Shown: one piece after another, positions 7,645 through 16,017 of the stretch
How the letters are laid out: every line of letters begins with the position of its first letter
How positions within the stretch are numbered: position 1 is the first letter of the stretch
Assembly: GCA_029260455.1 (NCBI GenBank)
Contig: JAJDDF010000005.1
Span: 186,001 to 250,000, forward strand
Reading direction: 5' to 3'
Length of the DNA stretch: 64,000 nt
DNA from: Phycisphaerales bacterium
GTDB lineage: Bacteria; Planctomycetota; Phycisphaerae; Phycisphaerales; UBA1924
Translations under genes and position numbers: made by a program
The notes under the pieces: model-generated
The model's database searches: none
The model's input: the letters and a program-made list of their open reading frames with translations, nothing else
What the model was told of the DNA's origin: nothing

Positions 7645-9606
7645 GTGACAGAAGATGGTGTCAGCTCCGGGCCCACTGCGCCATCTGCGATGCGCACCAT
7701 CGCGCTGCTTGGCAACCCCAATACTGGCAAGACGACACTGTTCAACAGGCTGGTTGGTGTGCGCCACAAAACAAGCAACTTTCCCGGCACAACACAGGAA
7801 GGGCACATCGGCTTACGTGCAGAGGCGGCGCATGAGCGCATCATCGACTTGCCTGGCACCTATTCTCTTGAATTGTCACAGAGTGAAGCGCATGTCTGTC
7901 GGGCTGTGCTTGATGGTGCGATCGCGCCTGCGGGTGAACATGCGGTAAAGCCGGACGCAGTGCTCGTGGTTGTTGATGCGACAAATCTGGCGCGCGGGTT
8001 GCGGCTTGTTGGTGAAGCTGCACGGCGCGAGATTCCACTTGCGATTGCGATCAACATGGCAGACCTCGCGGCAAAGCGCGAGCTGCGTATTGATGTTGAA
8101 GGGCTTGCGGGATTGCTTGGGTGTCCAGTCACACTTGTCAGTGCGCGCACAGGGATGGGCCTTGATGCGCTGACTGCCTCACTTTCAGATGTGAGTGTTG
8201 TGACACCACCCGCTGATGATGTTGAACTGGATCGGTGGTGTGATGAGGCATTTCTTGCAGCCATGCGCCCGCAGGCGGGGCACGCAAAACCCGATCGGCT
8301 CACCGATCGTCTTGATCAGGTTTTCACGCATCCGGTACTTGGCTTGCTTGTCTTTGGGGCGGTGATGACCGGCTTATTCTGGGTCGTTTTTCGACTTGCG
8401 GCGTATCCGATGGACTGGATCGACCTTATCTTTGCCAATCTGGGTACAGCGGTGCAGTGGATTATGCCCGCGGGGATTCTTGAAGACATGCTTGCCAATG
8501 GTGCGGTCGCGGGTGTTGGGGCGACGGTGATTTTCCTGCCGCAGATATGTTTGCTGTTCTTTCTTGTCAGTTTGCTTGAAGACACGGGATACTTGGCGCG
8601 CGGGGCGCTGGTGATCGACCGGGTGATGCGCCCATTTGGTTTGTCGGGTCATTCATTTGTGCCCTTTCTTTCTGCACATGCGTGCGCGTTGCCTGCGATC
8701 ATGGCGGCCCGCGCGATTCCCGACCGGCGCGAGCGACTTGCGACAATCCTCGCAGCGCCATTTATGAGCTGCACGGCGCGCATTCCTGTGTATGTGTTAC
8801 TTACAGCAATTCTCTTCCCCGGTTCACCGGAAAAACAGGCGATTGCATTCACCGGTGCCTATGTGCTCGGCATCCTTGCGGGCTTATTCAGTGTGTTGCT
8901 GGCCAGGCGTTCATTGCTTCGCGGAACTGCGCGGGCGATGGTGATGGAACTTCCTCCCTACCGCAGACCTTCGATACGGGCGGCGCTACTCACGACATGG
9001 GATCGCGGCAGTGTGTTTCTGCGCAAGGCAGGTGTTGTGATTCTTGGCATCTCGATTGTGCTCTGGTGGCTTGGGGCGTACCCGATGGTTGACCCACCGA
9101 AGGAAGCACAAGATTTGCGCGCACAGGCCGAGGTGATGCCGATGAATGCGCCCGATCTACAGGCGGAAGCGGATCGCCTGGAAACGATTCACGCGGCAAA
9201 GAACAGCTTTCTGGGTCGCATTGGGAGCGCCGTTGAACCAGTCCTGGCCCCGATCGGGTGCGATCGTCAACTTGCGATTGGCGTGCTTGCAAGCTTTGCA
9301 GCGCGCGAAGTATTCGTTTCGACCATGGCGGTGCAGGTGCTGGGTGTGGAAGATGTTGATGATGGTGTGATGGATGGGCTTGCGCACGCGCAGCGCGATG
9401 ATGGGTCGCCACTTTTTGATCTCGCCACGGCGTGGGCGATGCTTGTGTTCTATGTGCTTGCGATGCAGTGTTTGCCGACTCTCGCGGTGACGGCGCGAGA
9501 GGCGGGCGGGTGGAAGTGGGCCTTTTTGCAATTTGGCTGGATGAGCGCACTTGCGTATGTTATGGCGGCGGCGGTGTATGCAATCGCGCGCGCAATAGGA
9601 GCATGA
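7645..9606 (+). CDS. feoB: Ferrous iron transport protein B
   Basis: Inner-membrane iron(II) permease with a cytoplasmic GTPase domain. From GTG 7645 it has 653 residues. G motifs: G1 GNPNTGKTT at about residue 22, G3 DLPGTYSLE at about 70 and a probable G4 at NMAD (about 137). The membrane part has the two inverted gate motifs, one around CALPAIMAARAIPDRRERLAT and the other around ASFAAREVFVSTMAVQ, and a C-terminal set of helices. It is shorter than the roughly 770 residues of E. coli FeoB, mainly in loops. It follows feoA by 2 bp and is followed within 4 bp by a tiny membrane protein gene. Confidence 0.96.
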   Translation: MTEDGVSSGPTAPSAMRTIALLGNPNTGKTTLFNRLVGVRHKTSNFPGTTQEGHIGLRAEAAHERIIDLPGTYSLELSQSEAHVCRAVLDGAIAPAGEHAVKPDAVLVVVDATNLARGLRLVGEAARREIPLAIAINMADLAAKRELRIDVEGLAGLLGCPVTLVSARTGMGLDALTASLSDVSVVTPPADDVELDRWCDEAFLAAMRPQAGHAKPDRLTDRLDQVFTHPVLGLLVFGAVMTGLFWVVFRLAAYPMDWIDLIFANLGTAVQWIMPAGILEDMLANGAVAGVGATVIFLPQICLLFFLVSLLEDTGYLARGALVIDRVMRPFGLSGHSFVPFLSAHACALPAIMAARAIPDRRERLATILAAPFMSCTARIPVYVLLTAILFPGSPEKQAIAFTGAYVLGILAGLFSVLLARRSLLRGTARAMVMELPPYRRPSIRAALLTTWDRGSVFLRKAGVVILGISIVLWWLGAYPMVDPPKEAQDLRAQAEVMPMNAPDLQAEADRLETIHAAKNSFLGRIGSAVEPVLAPIGCDRQLAIGVLASFAAREVFVSTMAVQVLGVEDVDDGVMDGLAHAQRDDGSPLFDLATAWAMLVFYVLAMQCLPTLAVTAREAGGWKWAFLQFGWMSALAYVMAAAVYAIARAIGA

Positions 9607-9609
9607 ACA

Positions 9610-9786
9610 GTGCGATTTCCTGTTGGAGATTGGCAATTCTGGGCGGCGAGTGCGATCATTGTTCTTGTGATTGTGCGCGCCATCTGGGTGAATGTGCGCA
9701 AGCGCAAGGGCGCACGAGGCATCACAGCTGCGCTGACGATTGAGGGTGAACCTGCTAAAGGCCATGCCAAGAGCACACCGCCATGA
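9610..9786 (+). CDS. 58-residue single-helix membrane protein downstream of feoB
   Basis: A small frame from GTG 9610: an N-terminal amphipathic start (RFPVGDWQFW), one membrane helix (ASAIIVLVIVRAIWV), a strongly basic cytoplasmic stretch (NVRKRKGARG) and a polar tail. Its stop overlaps the ATG of the following HAD gene (ATGA), so it is translated as part of the series. Several feo operons end in a small membrane protein (FeoC or FeoB-associated Cys-rich types); this one has no Cys and no winged helix, so it would be a different kind. Confidence 0.6.
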   Translation: MRFPVGDWQFWAASAIIVLVIVRAIWVNVRKRKGARGITAALTIEGEPAKGHAKSTPP

Positions 9787-10496
9787 TTGAATGGAACCAG
9801 ATTGATGCGTTCACATTTGATTGCTATGGCACGTTGATCGACTGGCAATCAGGCATTCGCAGTGCGATCAATGGTGCGCTGGTGCAGATTGGGCGCGCAC
9901 CGATGGATGATGCGGAACTCTTCCGCAGATACTCTGAGGCGGAGCGCCAAGCGCAGTGCGGGCCGTGGCGGGCGTATCGAGATGTGTGCCGCGAGGTGAT
10001 GCGGAGCTTGCTTGGACATGACAGTCCATCAGAATTGTGGACGGTGCTTGGTGAATCGATATGCAACTGGCCGGTGTGGCCTGACACGGTTGAGGCGTTG
10101 CGCGCGCTGCAGCGTCGCGGGCGGCTGGTGATTGTGTCGAATATTGATGATGACTTGTTTCGGGGCACTGCCAGCGCACTCAATGTTCGTTTTGATCATG
10201 TGGTGACTGCGGAGCAGGTGCGAAGCTATAAACCGAAGAGGGCGCACTTTGAAGAGGCGCTCAAGCGACTGGGTCTGCCTGCCGAGCGCGTGCTGCATGT
10301 TGCCGAGAGCCGTTGGCATGATGTTGCGCCCGCAAAGGCGATAGGTTTTGCAACGGCGTGGATCAATCGCACGCAAGGCACTCCTGCAGCAAGTGGCAAT
10401 GCGACAGTTGAAGCGGACATCACGGTCGAGAGTTTGCGGGAGTTGGTCCGGGTGATCGAGCGGGAGAAGAAGTTCACCGCAGCGGTGCAGAGGTAA
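9783..10496 (+). CDS. HAD-superfamily hydrolase, haloacid dehalogenase type II-like
   Basis: A 237-residue HAD hydrolase. Motif I is FDCYGTLIDW with the nucleophile Asp near residue 13; motif II is VIVSNIDDD; the Lys is in VRSYKPKRAHFEEAL; the final acidic motif is HVAESRWHDVAPAKAIG. The family includes haloacid dehalogenases and many phosphatases of unknown substrate. Its ATG overlaps the stop of the small gene after feoB, so it may be read from the feo promoter. It ends 114 bp before scoB. Substrate unknown. Confidence 0.88.
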   Translation: MIEWNQIDAFTFDCYGTLIDWQSGIRSAINGALVQIGRAPMDDAELFRRYSEAERQAQCGPWRAYRDVCREVMRSLLGHDSPSELWTVLGESICNWPVWPDTVEALRALQRRGRLVIVSNIDDDLFRGTASALNVRFDHVVTAEQVRSYKPKRAHFEEALKRLGLPAERVLHVAESRWHDVAPAKAIGFATAWINRTQGTPAASGNATVEADITVESLRELVRVIEREKKFTAAVQR

Positions 10497-10610
10497 ATGT
10501 GGAATCGAGAACAGGCAGTACAAGCAATGTATTCGATTATCCAGGAGCGCTGCGACACTGGTAGCATGTGAGATAGGGAATGTTGGCTGTGCTCTTGGGA
10601 GGTGAAATAG

Positions 10611-11282
10611 ATGCCATTATCGCGTGATGAACTGGCGATGCGTGCTGCCAAAGAGCTGCGCGATGGGTACATCGTGAATCTTGGCATCGGGATACCCACA
10701 CTTGTGGCGAATCATATTCCTGCGGGGATCGATGTATGGCTGCAATCAGAAAATGGATTGCTTGGCATTGGCCCATTCCCGACAGATGACAAAGTTGATG
10801 CAGACTTAATCAACGCGGGCAAGCAGACCGTGACCGCACGGAAGGGCGCCGCATACTTTAGTTCTGCAGATTCCTTTGCGATGATTCGCGGCGGGCACAT
10901 TGATCTTGCGATTCTTGGGTCGATGGAAGTGTCGCAGCACGGTGACATTGCGAACTGGATGATCCCCGGCAAGATGGTCAAGGGCATGGGCGGCGCGATG
11001 GACCTCGTCGCGGGTGTGCAGCGCGTGGTGGTCGTAATGGATCACTGCAATAGGAAGGGTGTGAGCAAAGTAAAAAGTGAGTGCACCTTGCCACTGACCG
11101 GGCTCGCGTGTGTGGACCTGCTCATTACCGATCTGTGTGTGATGGAGATGGACCGAACCCGCGCGGGGGGCAAAGGATTATTTGTGCTCAAAGAGCTTGC
11201 GCCGGGCGTGACAGCAGAAGAAGTGGCCGCCAAAACTGAGGCAGAGATTGTTATTGAAGGTGAAGTCGGTGCAGTTCTTTGA
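10611..11282 (+). CDS. scoB: 3-oxoacid CoA-transferase subunit B
   Basis: Catalytic beta subunit of the CoA-transferase whose alpha subunit is at 4908-5630. The 223 residues match the family's 210-220. The catalytic Glu is in LQSENGLLGIGP (about residue 46) after the NLGIGIPTLVANHIP motif, and SADSFAMIRGGHIDLAILGSME is characteristic. SD GGGAGG lies 9-10 bases before the ATG. The dipeptidase gene overlaps its 3' end. I see no second alpha-subunit gene near it, so it presumably pairs with the distant scoA. Confidence 0.93.
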   Translation: MPLSRDELAMRAAKELRDGYIVNLGIGIPTLVANHIPAGIDVWLQSENGLLGIGPFPTDDKVDADLINAGKQTVTARKGAAYFSSADSFAMIRGGHIDLAILGSMEVSQHGDIANWMIPGKMVKGMGGAMDLVAGVQRVVVVMDHCNRKGVSKVKSECTLPLTGLACVDLLITDLCVMEMDRTRAGGKGLFVLKELAPGVTAEEVAAKTEAEIVIEGEVGAVL

Positions 11283-12321
11283 TGCGCATCTTGATTTGGC
11301 GTGTCTTGCGCTGAACAAGCGCGAGATGACTGCGCCGCTAGGGCGGATTCATCAGGATTCGTTGCTTGCTGGGCCGTGGCCTCCCGCGGGGGTGACATTG
11401 CCTTCATTGCGCGATGGCGGCGTGCGCTGGGCGCTTGCGACGATTTTTACAGAGGCAAACGGTGATGGGCCTGAGGGGTACGGCCGCGATGATGTGGTCG
11501 CAGCGCGCAATGCGGGCGAGGCGCAGCTTGAAACTTACAAGCATTGGGCGCAGCAGGGTCTGATCGGCATTGCCCAACATTCTGATTTTGATGATGCATT
11601 GCTTGCAGATGATGAAGGCCTGAGCATCGGCATCCTTATAGAGGGCGCTGATCCGATCACAACGCCCAATGATCTTGCGTGGTGGTGCGAGCAGGGCGTG
11701 GTGGCCGTTGGGTTGACGTGGGCGGTGGGTACGCGCTATGCCTCTGGGAATGCGACATCTGCTGAAGATGATGTTGGCCTGACACCCATTGGCTGCGAGA
11801 TGGTCGATGCGATTGATTCACTTAAGGTGGTCCATGACCTGTCGCACCTGTCACTCCGCGCAGTGGATGATGTTCTTGAGCGCGCGCAGGGATATGTGAT
11901 GGCATCGCACTCGAATTGCCGGGCGTTGGTTGGCGGTGAGGATGGCGAGGGCGCGCCGCGGCACCTACGGGATGAAACAATCAAAGAAATTGCACATCGT
12001 GGCGGCGTGATCGGGCTCAACCTCGCACGAAATTTTATTCGCGCTGGGTTGCAGGGTGCCGAGCGTCCGAGTGTGCGTGAGGCGATTGACCATGTCGAGC
12101 GCATCTGTGAACTCACCGGCTCACGAAAACATGTGGGGCTTGGCTCGGATATGGATGGCGGCTTCAGTGCGCTGGATATGCCGGAGGGCATTGAGTGTCC
12201 GAGTGACCTCGTGAAACTGTGCGATGAACTTGCGCAGCGCGGGTGGAGTGTAGAGGATGTGCAGGGATTTGCAGCGGGCAATTGGCGGTCGTTTTGGAAA
12301 AAGGTCAGCAATGAGCAATAG
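11269..12321 (+). CDS. Membrane dipeptidase family protein (peptidase M19)
   Basis: Zinc dipeptidase of the renal dipeptidase fold. The N-terminal metal motif FDAHLDLA, the bridging Glu in SIGILIEGADPI, the VGLTWAVGTRYASG loop, SHLS and SHSNCRAL His motifs, and GLGSDMDGGF near the end are all present. From GTG 11269 (AAGGTGA five bases upstream) it has 350 residues and overlaps scoB by 14 bp. No signal peptide is seen, so it is probably cytoplasmic. It is co-transcribed with the amidohydrolase that overlaps its 3' end by 11 bp. In planctomycete-type genomes these enzymes act on dipeptides, some D-amino acid containing; the substrate here is unknown. Confidence 0.88.
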   Translation: MQFFDAHLDLACLALNKREMTAPLGRIHQDSLLAGPWPPAGVTLPSLRDGGVRWALATIFTEANGDGPEGYGRDDVVAARNAGEAQLETYKHWAQQGLIGIAQHSDFDDALLADDEGLSIGILIEGADPITTPNDLAWWCEQGVVAVGLTWAVGTRYASGNATSAEDDVGLTPIGCEMVDAIDSLKVVHDLSHLSLRAVDDVLERAQGYVMASHSNCRALVGGEDGEGAPRHLRDETIKEIAHRGGVIGLNLARNFIRAGLQGAERPSVREAIDHVERICELTGSRKHVGLGSDMDGGFSALDMPEGIECPSDLVKLCDELAQRGWSVEDVQGFAAGNWRSFWKKVSNEQ

Positions 12322-13996
12322 CTATTGGATATTGGGGGTGATCGTGGGTCTTGTCGCAGGCACTTCGGCGCTCGCAGCGCCGACCATCTATCACAACGCG
12401 ACCATCTATACGGTTGACGACACTGTGCCTGTGGCGCAGGCGATTGCTGTTGATGGTCAGCGCATTGTTGCAGTGGGGACAGAAGCAGAGGTGCGCGCCG
12501 CAGCGGGCGCGGATGCTGAGTTTGTTGATCTTGGAGGAAAAACGGTTTTGCCGGGGCTGATCGATGCGCACGGGCATTTGCCGGGGCTTGGCGGGTTTGA
12601 ACTAGGACTGCTTGATCTCACGTACGCCTCGTCATACCGCGAGATGGTGAATCAGATTGCGGTACAGGCGGTGAAGACCAAGCCCGGCAGCTGGGTGCTT
12701 GGTGGACGCTGGGATCACGAATCGTGGGCAAGTAAGGCAATGCCATCGCACAGTTTGTTGAGTGAGGCGGTGCCGAATCGCCCGGTGTGGATGCGCCGGG
12801 TCGATGGTCACGCGGCGCTCGCCAATGCAGAGGCGATGCGGCTGGCGGGCATCACGCGCGACACACAAGCACCAGATGGCGGGGCGATTCTGCGCGACAA
12901 ACACGGCAATCCTACGGGCATCTTTCTTGATAATGCGATGGATCTCTTTGCAGATCACATCGTTGGTGACGGCATGTCAATGCTGGAACGTTTGAGAGCT
13001 GCCCAACGGGCGTGCATTCGCGTCGGGCTGACGGGTGTGCATGATGCGGGGATGAGCGGGGAGGATGTTGAGGTGCTGCGCGGCATGGATGCGCGGGGCG
13101 AACTTGACCTGCGCGTGTATGTGATGATTCACGGCGCAGAAGCAGCTGAGTATTTCGAAACGCACCCGCCAAGCAGCGGCGAGCGCATCACGGTGCGGGC
13201 GGCGAAATTTTATATGGATGGTGCAATGGGATCGCGCGGGGCGTGGTTACTTGAGCCCTATGCAGATCGGCCTACCGATGCAGCGGGCAAGCCGTGGGCG
13301 GGGCTTGGTCTGATGGCCCCGGATGATTTGCGCAACGCAGCCGCGCATGCCCTTGAGCATGGCTATCAACTTTGTACGCACGCAATTGGCGATCGTGCAA
13401 ACCGCGAAACACTTGATGCATACGAAGCAGCCATGCGCGATGCGGGCGTGAAATTTGGCGAGCAAGACCTACGGTTTCGTGTTGAACATGTCCAGTTGTT
13501 GTCACTCAGCGATGTGCCGCGTTTTGTCTCACTCGGCGTGATTCCCTCGATGCAGCCCACCCACTGTACAACTGACATGCGCTGGGTTGAGGCGCGCGTG
13601 GGGGCGGAACGGGCGCGGGGGGCATATGTCTGGCAGAGTCTGATCGAAAGCGGGGCACGTCTGGCTGCGGGCAGTGATTTTCCAGTTGAATCAGCGAATC
13701 CTTTTTATGGCATTCACGCTGCCGTGACGCGACAGGATTCTCACAACGAGCCGATTCCAGATGGCTGGCATCCCGAGCAGCGTTTGACGCGCGAGCAGGC
13801 GCTGCGGGCATTCACACTCGATGCAGCCTATGCAGGTTTTGAAAACACCTTCAAGGGCTCACTCACGCCCGGCAAACTTGCGGATTTCATCGTGATAGAC
13901 CGGGACATCATGACGTGTGATGCGGGTGAGATTCGGGAGACGACCGTGTTGCGGGTCGTGATTGGGGGGGAAGAGGCACTGGGCACTGGGGATTAG
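12311..13996 (+). CDS. Secreted amidohydrolase, YtcJ-like
   Basis: A 561-residue metal-dependent amidohydrolase of the YtcJ (amidohydrolase 3) type. It begins with a signal peptide (SYWILGVIVGLVAGTSALAA) and so acts outside the cytoplasm. The metal motif GLIDAHGHLPGLG, the AAKFYMDGAMGSRGAW stretch, THAIGDRANRETLDAY, RVEHVQLLS and AAGSDFPVESANPF follow in the family order, ending in the GKLADFIVIDRD motif. It overlaps the dipeptidase gene by 11 bp. The last residues (GEEALGTGD) are encoded by a GGCACTGGGCACTGGGGATT-like repeat that continues past the stop, so a repeat appears to have formed the C-terminus. Substrate unknown. Confidence 0.86.
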   Translation: MSNSYWILGVIVGLVAGTSALAAPTIYHNATIYTVDDTVPVAQAIAVDGQRIVAVGTEAEVRAAAGADAEFVDLGGKTVLPGLIDAHGHLPGLGGFELGLLDLTYASSYREMVNQIAVQAVKTKPGSWVLGGRWDHESWASKAMPSHSLLSEAVPNRPVWMRRVDGHAALANAEAMRLAGITRDTQAPDGGAILRDKHGNPTGIFLDNAMDLFADHIVGDGMSMLERLRAAQRACIRVGLTGVHDAGMSGEDVEVLRGMDARGELDLRVYVMIHGAEAAEYFETHPPSSGERITVRAAKFYMDGAMGSRGAWLLEPYADRPTDAAGKPWAGLGLMAPDDLRNAAAHALEHGYQLCTHAIGDRANRETLDAYEAAMRDAGVKFGEQDLRFRVEHVQLLSLSDVPRFVSLGVIPSMQPTHCTTDMRWVEARVGAERARGAYVWQSLIESGARLAAGSDFPVESANPFYGIHAAVTRQDSHNEPIPDGWHPEQRLTREQALRAFTLDAAYAGFENTFKGSLTPGKLADFIVIDRDIMTCDAGEIRETTVLRVVIGGEEALGTGD

Positions 13997-14040
13997 GCAC
14001 TGGGTAGCTAACCACAAGCGCGAGCGAGAGGGTTTCTTTT

Positions 14041-14137
14041 CCGGGTGCCATGGTCTGAGTGGAACGATGGCCATGTGTTTTGGAAACGAAGAACGTGGCC
14101 TGCGTCCGCCAAGGCGAACTTAGACCACGGCACCCGG
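14041..14137. repeat. Inverted-repeat intergenic element
   Basis: The arms CCGGGTGCCATGGTCTG (14041-14057) and TAGACCACGGCACCCGG (14121-14137) are inverted repeats matching at 15 of 17 positions. The internal part is GA-rich and includes GATGGCCATGTGTTTT. A related half-copy lies at 5714-5750. The bases GACCACGGCACCCGG also occur exactly once more at about 38150, overlapping the end of maf. The element looks like a non-autonomous dispersed repeat. Confidence 0.6.
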
Positions 14138-14160
14138 CAAGCAGGGTACTTTCTGGGGGG

Positions 14161-14183
14161 CCCGGTTTGCTTGTCAAACCGGG
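14161..14183. repeat. Dispersed hairpin repeat, copy 1
   Basis: A perfect hairpin: CCCGGTTTG (14161-14169), loop CTTGT, CAAACCGGG (14175-14183). Related copies are at 53154-53176 and, on the other strand, 55872-55894. Confidence 0.7.
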
Positions 14184-14389
14184 AGTAGAGTCGCAGAGGT
14201 GTTCGCCCGTGTTCAAGCCAACGATTGCAATTGCGGGGCGTTGGAGGAGCCCATCCGAAGCCTCGGTGACAGGCTCGCCCATGTCGTGCGTCTTTGGGAC
14301 TATTGAGACAATAGATGGGCACCGGGTGCCGGGGCCTCGGTCTGGTGATCAGGCGGAGGGGAAAAAGAATCAACCCTTGGAGGTGACTT

Positions 14390-15874
14390 GTGGGAAATGC
14401 ATGCATTCGGATGGCAGCGGGTTTGGCGGTCGGGCTTTCGAGTCTGAGCTTTCTGGGGGTGATTGGGCTGGTAACGCCTGAGGCAGATGCCCAGCAGCGG
14501 ATCATGCGGCGCGGCGGGCCGGGCGGCGGCATGCGCATGGGTGGCGGCGGGTTCCGTCAGCGCAGCGAAAAGCCGCCCGTGACCGCTGACGAACTGACGA
14601 ACTATGCAGAGATTCTGAATCTCGATGCGGCGCAGCGCGATGTGCTTGCACAGTTGCATGTGGAACTGCTGGACAGCGTTGCCAAGCTCGCGGGCGAGCG
14701 CGAGACGAAGATGGATGAGATTCGCAAGACCTTTGAAGAAAAGAAAGACCCAGCGGTCTTCATGGAAGAGCTTCCCAAGATCATGGAATCACTCCGCGAG
14801 CGTCGAGATGCGGCGGAGGTAACATTCTTTGACGATCTTCAACTCCTGCTCAGCGCCGAGCAGGAAGGCAATTGGGACACTATGCAACGCACACGTCGGC
14901 GTGAGCGCACTCTTGCGCCGGGGATGATCCCAGGTGATGCTGTTGATCTGATCGCTGTCGCGAAAGACATGGAGATTGCGGACCGCGACGGTGTGCCGCC
15001 TTTGCTTGAGACCTATGCCTTTGAGCTTGACAGCAAGCTGCAGGCTCGAAATGCAGCGAATCCGTCTGAGGGTGGCTTTCGGGGCATGATGCGCATGGAG
15101 ATCGACCCCGAAGAGATGGCAGAGCAGATGGAAAAGAGGCGTGATGCGGCCTTCGCGTTGCGCGATCTGAATCAGAAGTATGTGCGTTTGATCAGTGAAA
15201 ATATTTCCACTGAAGAGCGCGAGGCGCTGGCGTCGATCGTGCATGAGGCATCGTTCCCGCGCGTGTATCGCGAGGGGCGCACACGGCGCGCCTTTGACAT
15301 GGTTCTTGGCATGGAGGATCTGGATGACGATCAGCGGGCAAGGATCGATGTGTTATTCGATCGATTCAACAAGAATGCCGCGGCCTTGAACAAGGACTGG
15401 TCAGATGCACTTGCCAAAGAAGCGGAGTCTGGCGGTGGGTCGACATTTACTTTTGGCTCGGGGGGCAGGCAAGCGGAGATTTCAATCGGCGGGTCTGGCG
15501 ATGAGGTGCCGGAGTCAGTCGCGGCGCGTCAGGCCCGGCGTGATCTCGACAACGATATGTACAGCGCCCTGCGCGACATTCTCCGCGAAGATCAACAGGA
15601 ACGTCTGCCGGAGCGCGGCGAAGGGGGGTCTGGTGAGTGGAATGCCGGCGGCAATGTGGTCTTCATGAGCGAAGACATGGTGCATGGTGAGGGTGGCGAA
15701 ACTGGCGTGCAGGTGATGGTCCTCGAACTCAATGAGGAGGATGGTGAGGGCACCGGCGAGGATGTTGATATCCACCTCGAACTCGAGGTCGAAGATGGCG
15801 GCGAAGGCATGATAATCATCGAGGAAGAAGTTGAAGATGGCGCGTCAGATGGTGATGATGGCGACGGGCTATAA
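14390..15874 (+). CDS. Secreted acidic-tailed protein upstream of the type II secretion operon
   Basis: A 494-residue exported protein from GTG 14390, chosen because GGAGGTG lies just before it. A signal peptide covers about residues 1-34 (hydrophobic core LAVGLSSLSFLGVIGLV, end ADA-QQ). Next is a Gly/Arg/Met-rich stretch (RRGGPGGGMRMGGGG), then about 350 charged, mostly helical residues with LTNYAEILNLDAAQRDVLAQ-like pieces reminiscent of Spy/CpxP LTxxQ chaperones, and a strongly acidic end (DGEGTGEDVDIHLELEVEDGG, then EEEVEDGASDGDDGDG). The C-terminal acidic run could bind calcium. It lies 143 bp before gspE and may be made with it. No family recognised with certainty. Confidence 0.65.
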   Translation: MGNACIRMAAGLAVGLSSLSFLGVIGLVTPEADAQQRIMRRGGPGGGMRMGGGGFRQRSEKPPVTADELTNYAEILNLDAAQRDVLAQLHVELLDSVAKLAGERETKMDEIRKTFEEKKDPAVFMEELPKIMESLRERRDAAEVTFFDDLQLLLSAEQEGNWDTMQRTRRRERTLAPGMIPGDAVDLIAVAKDMEIADRDGVPPLLETYAFELDSKLQARNAANPSEGGFRGMMRMEIDPEEMAEQMEKRRDAAFALRDLNQKYVRLISENISTEEREALASIVHEASFPRVYREGRTRRAFDMVLGMEDLDDDQRARIDVLFDRFNKNAAALNKDWSDALAKEAESGGGSTFTFGSGGRQAEISIGGSGDEVPESVAARQARRDLDNDMYSALRDILREDQQERLPERGEGGSGEWNAGGNVVFMSEDMVHGEGGETGVQVMVLELNEEDGEGTGEDVDIHLELEVEDGGEGMIIIEEEVEDGASDGDDGDGL

Positions 15875-16017
15875 GACAATCCTGCCAATTATCGTCATAA
15901 GTGCCACGTAAATGCGTAGCAGCGGGTATCAGAGGGTGGTGCAGCGAGCAATTTAGCTGTGCCGGGGCAATCTGTCCCTCAGAGAGGCGTTGAGCCGACA
16001 CGGGGGGTAGTGGTTGC

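Larger units (their letters stand above)
13997..14389. other. 393-bp gene-free region made mostly of repeats
   Basis: This gap holds the end of a GGCACTGGG-type repeat, a 97-bp inverted-repeat element (14041-14137), a strong hairpin (14161-14183) and then about 200 bp without recognised features before the SD of the next gene (TTGGAGGTGA). I see no convincing sigma-70 promoter in it. Open frames across the repeats differ from known proteins and appear to be chance. Confidence 0.6.

Noticed and set aside
14059-14481. 140-codon frame across the inverted-repeat element
   Set aside because: It covers the repeats and hairpin, has no SD, no family match, and overlaps the GTG-started secreted protein.
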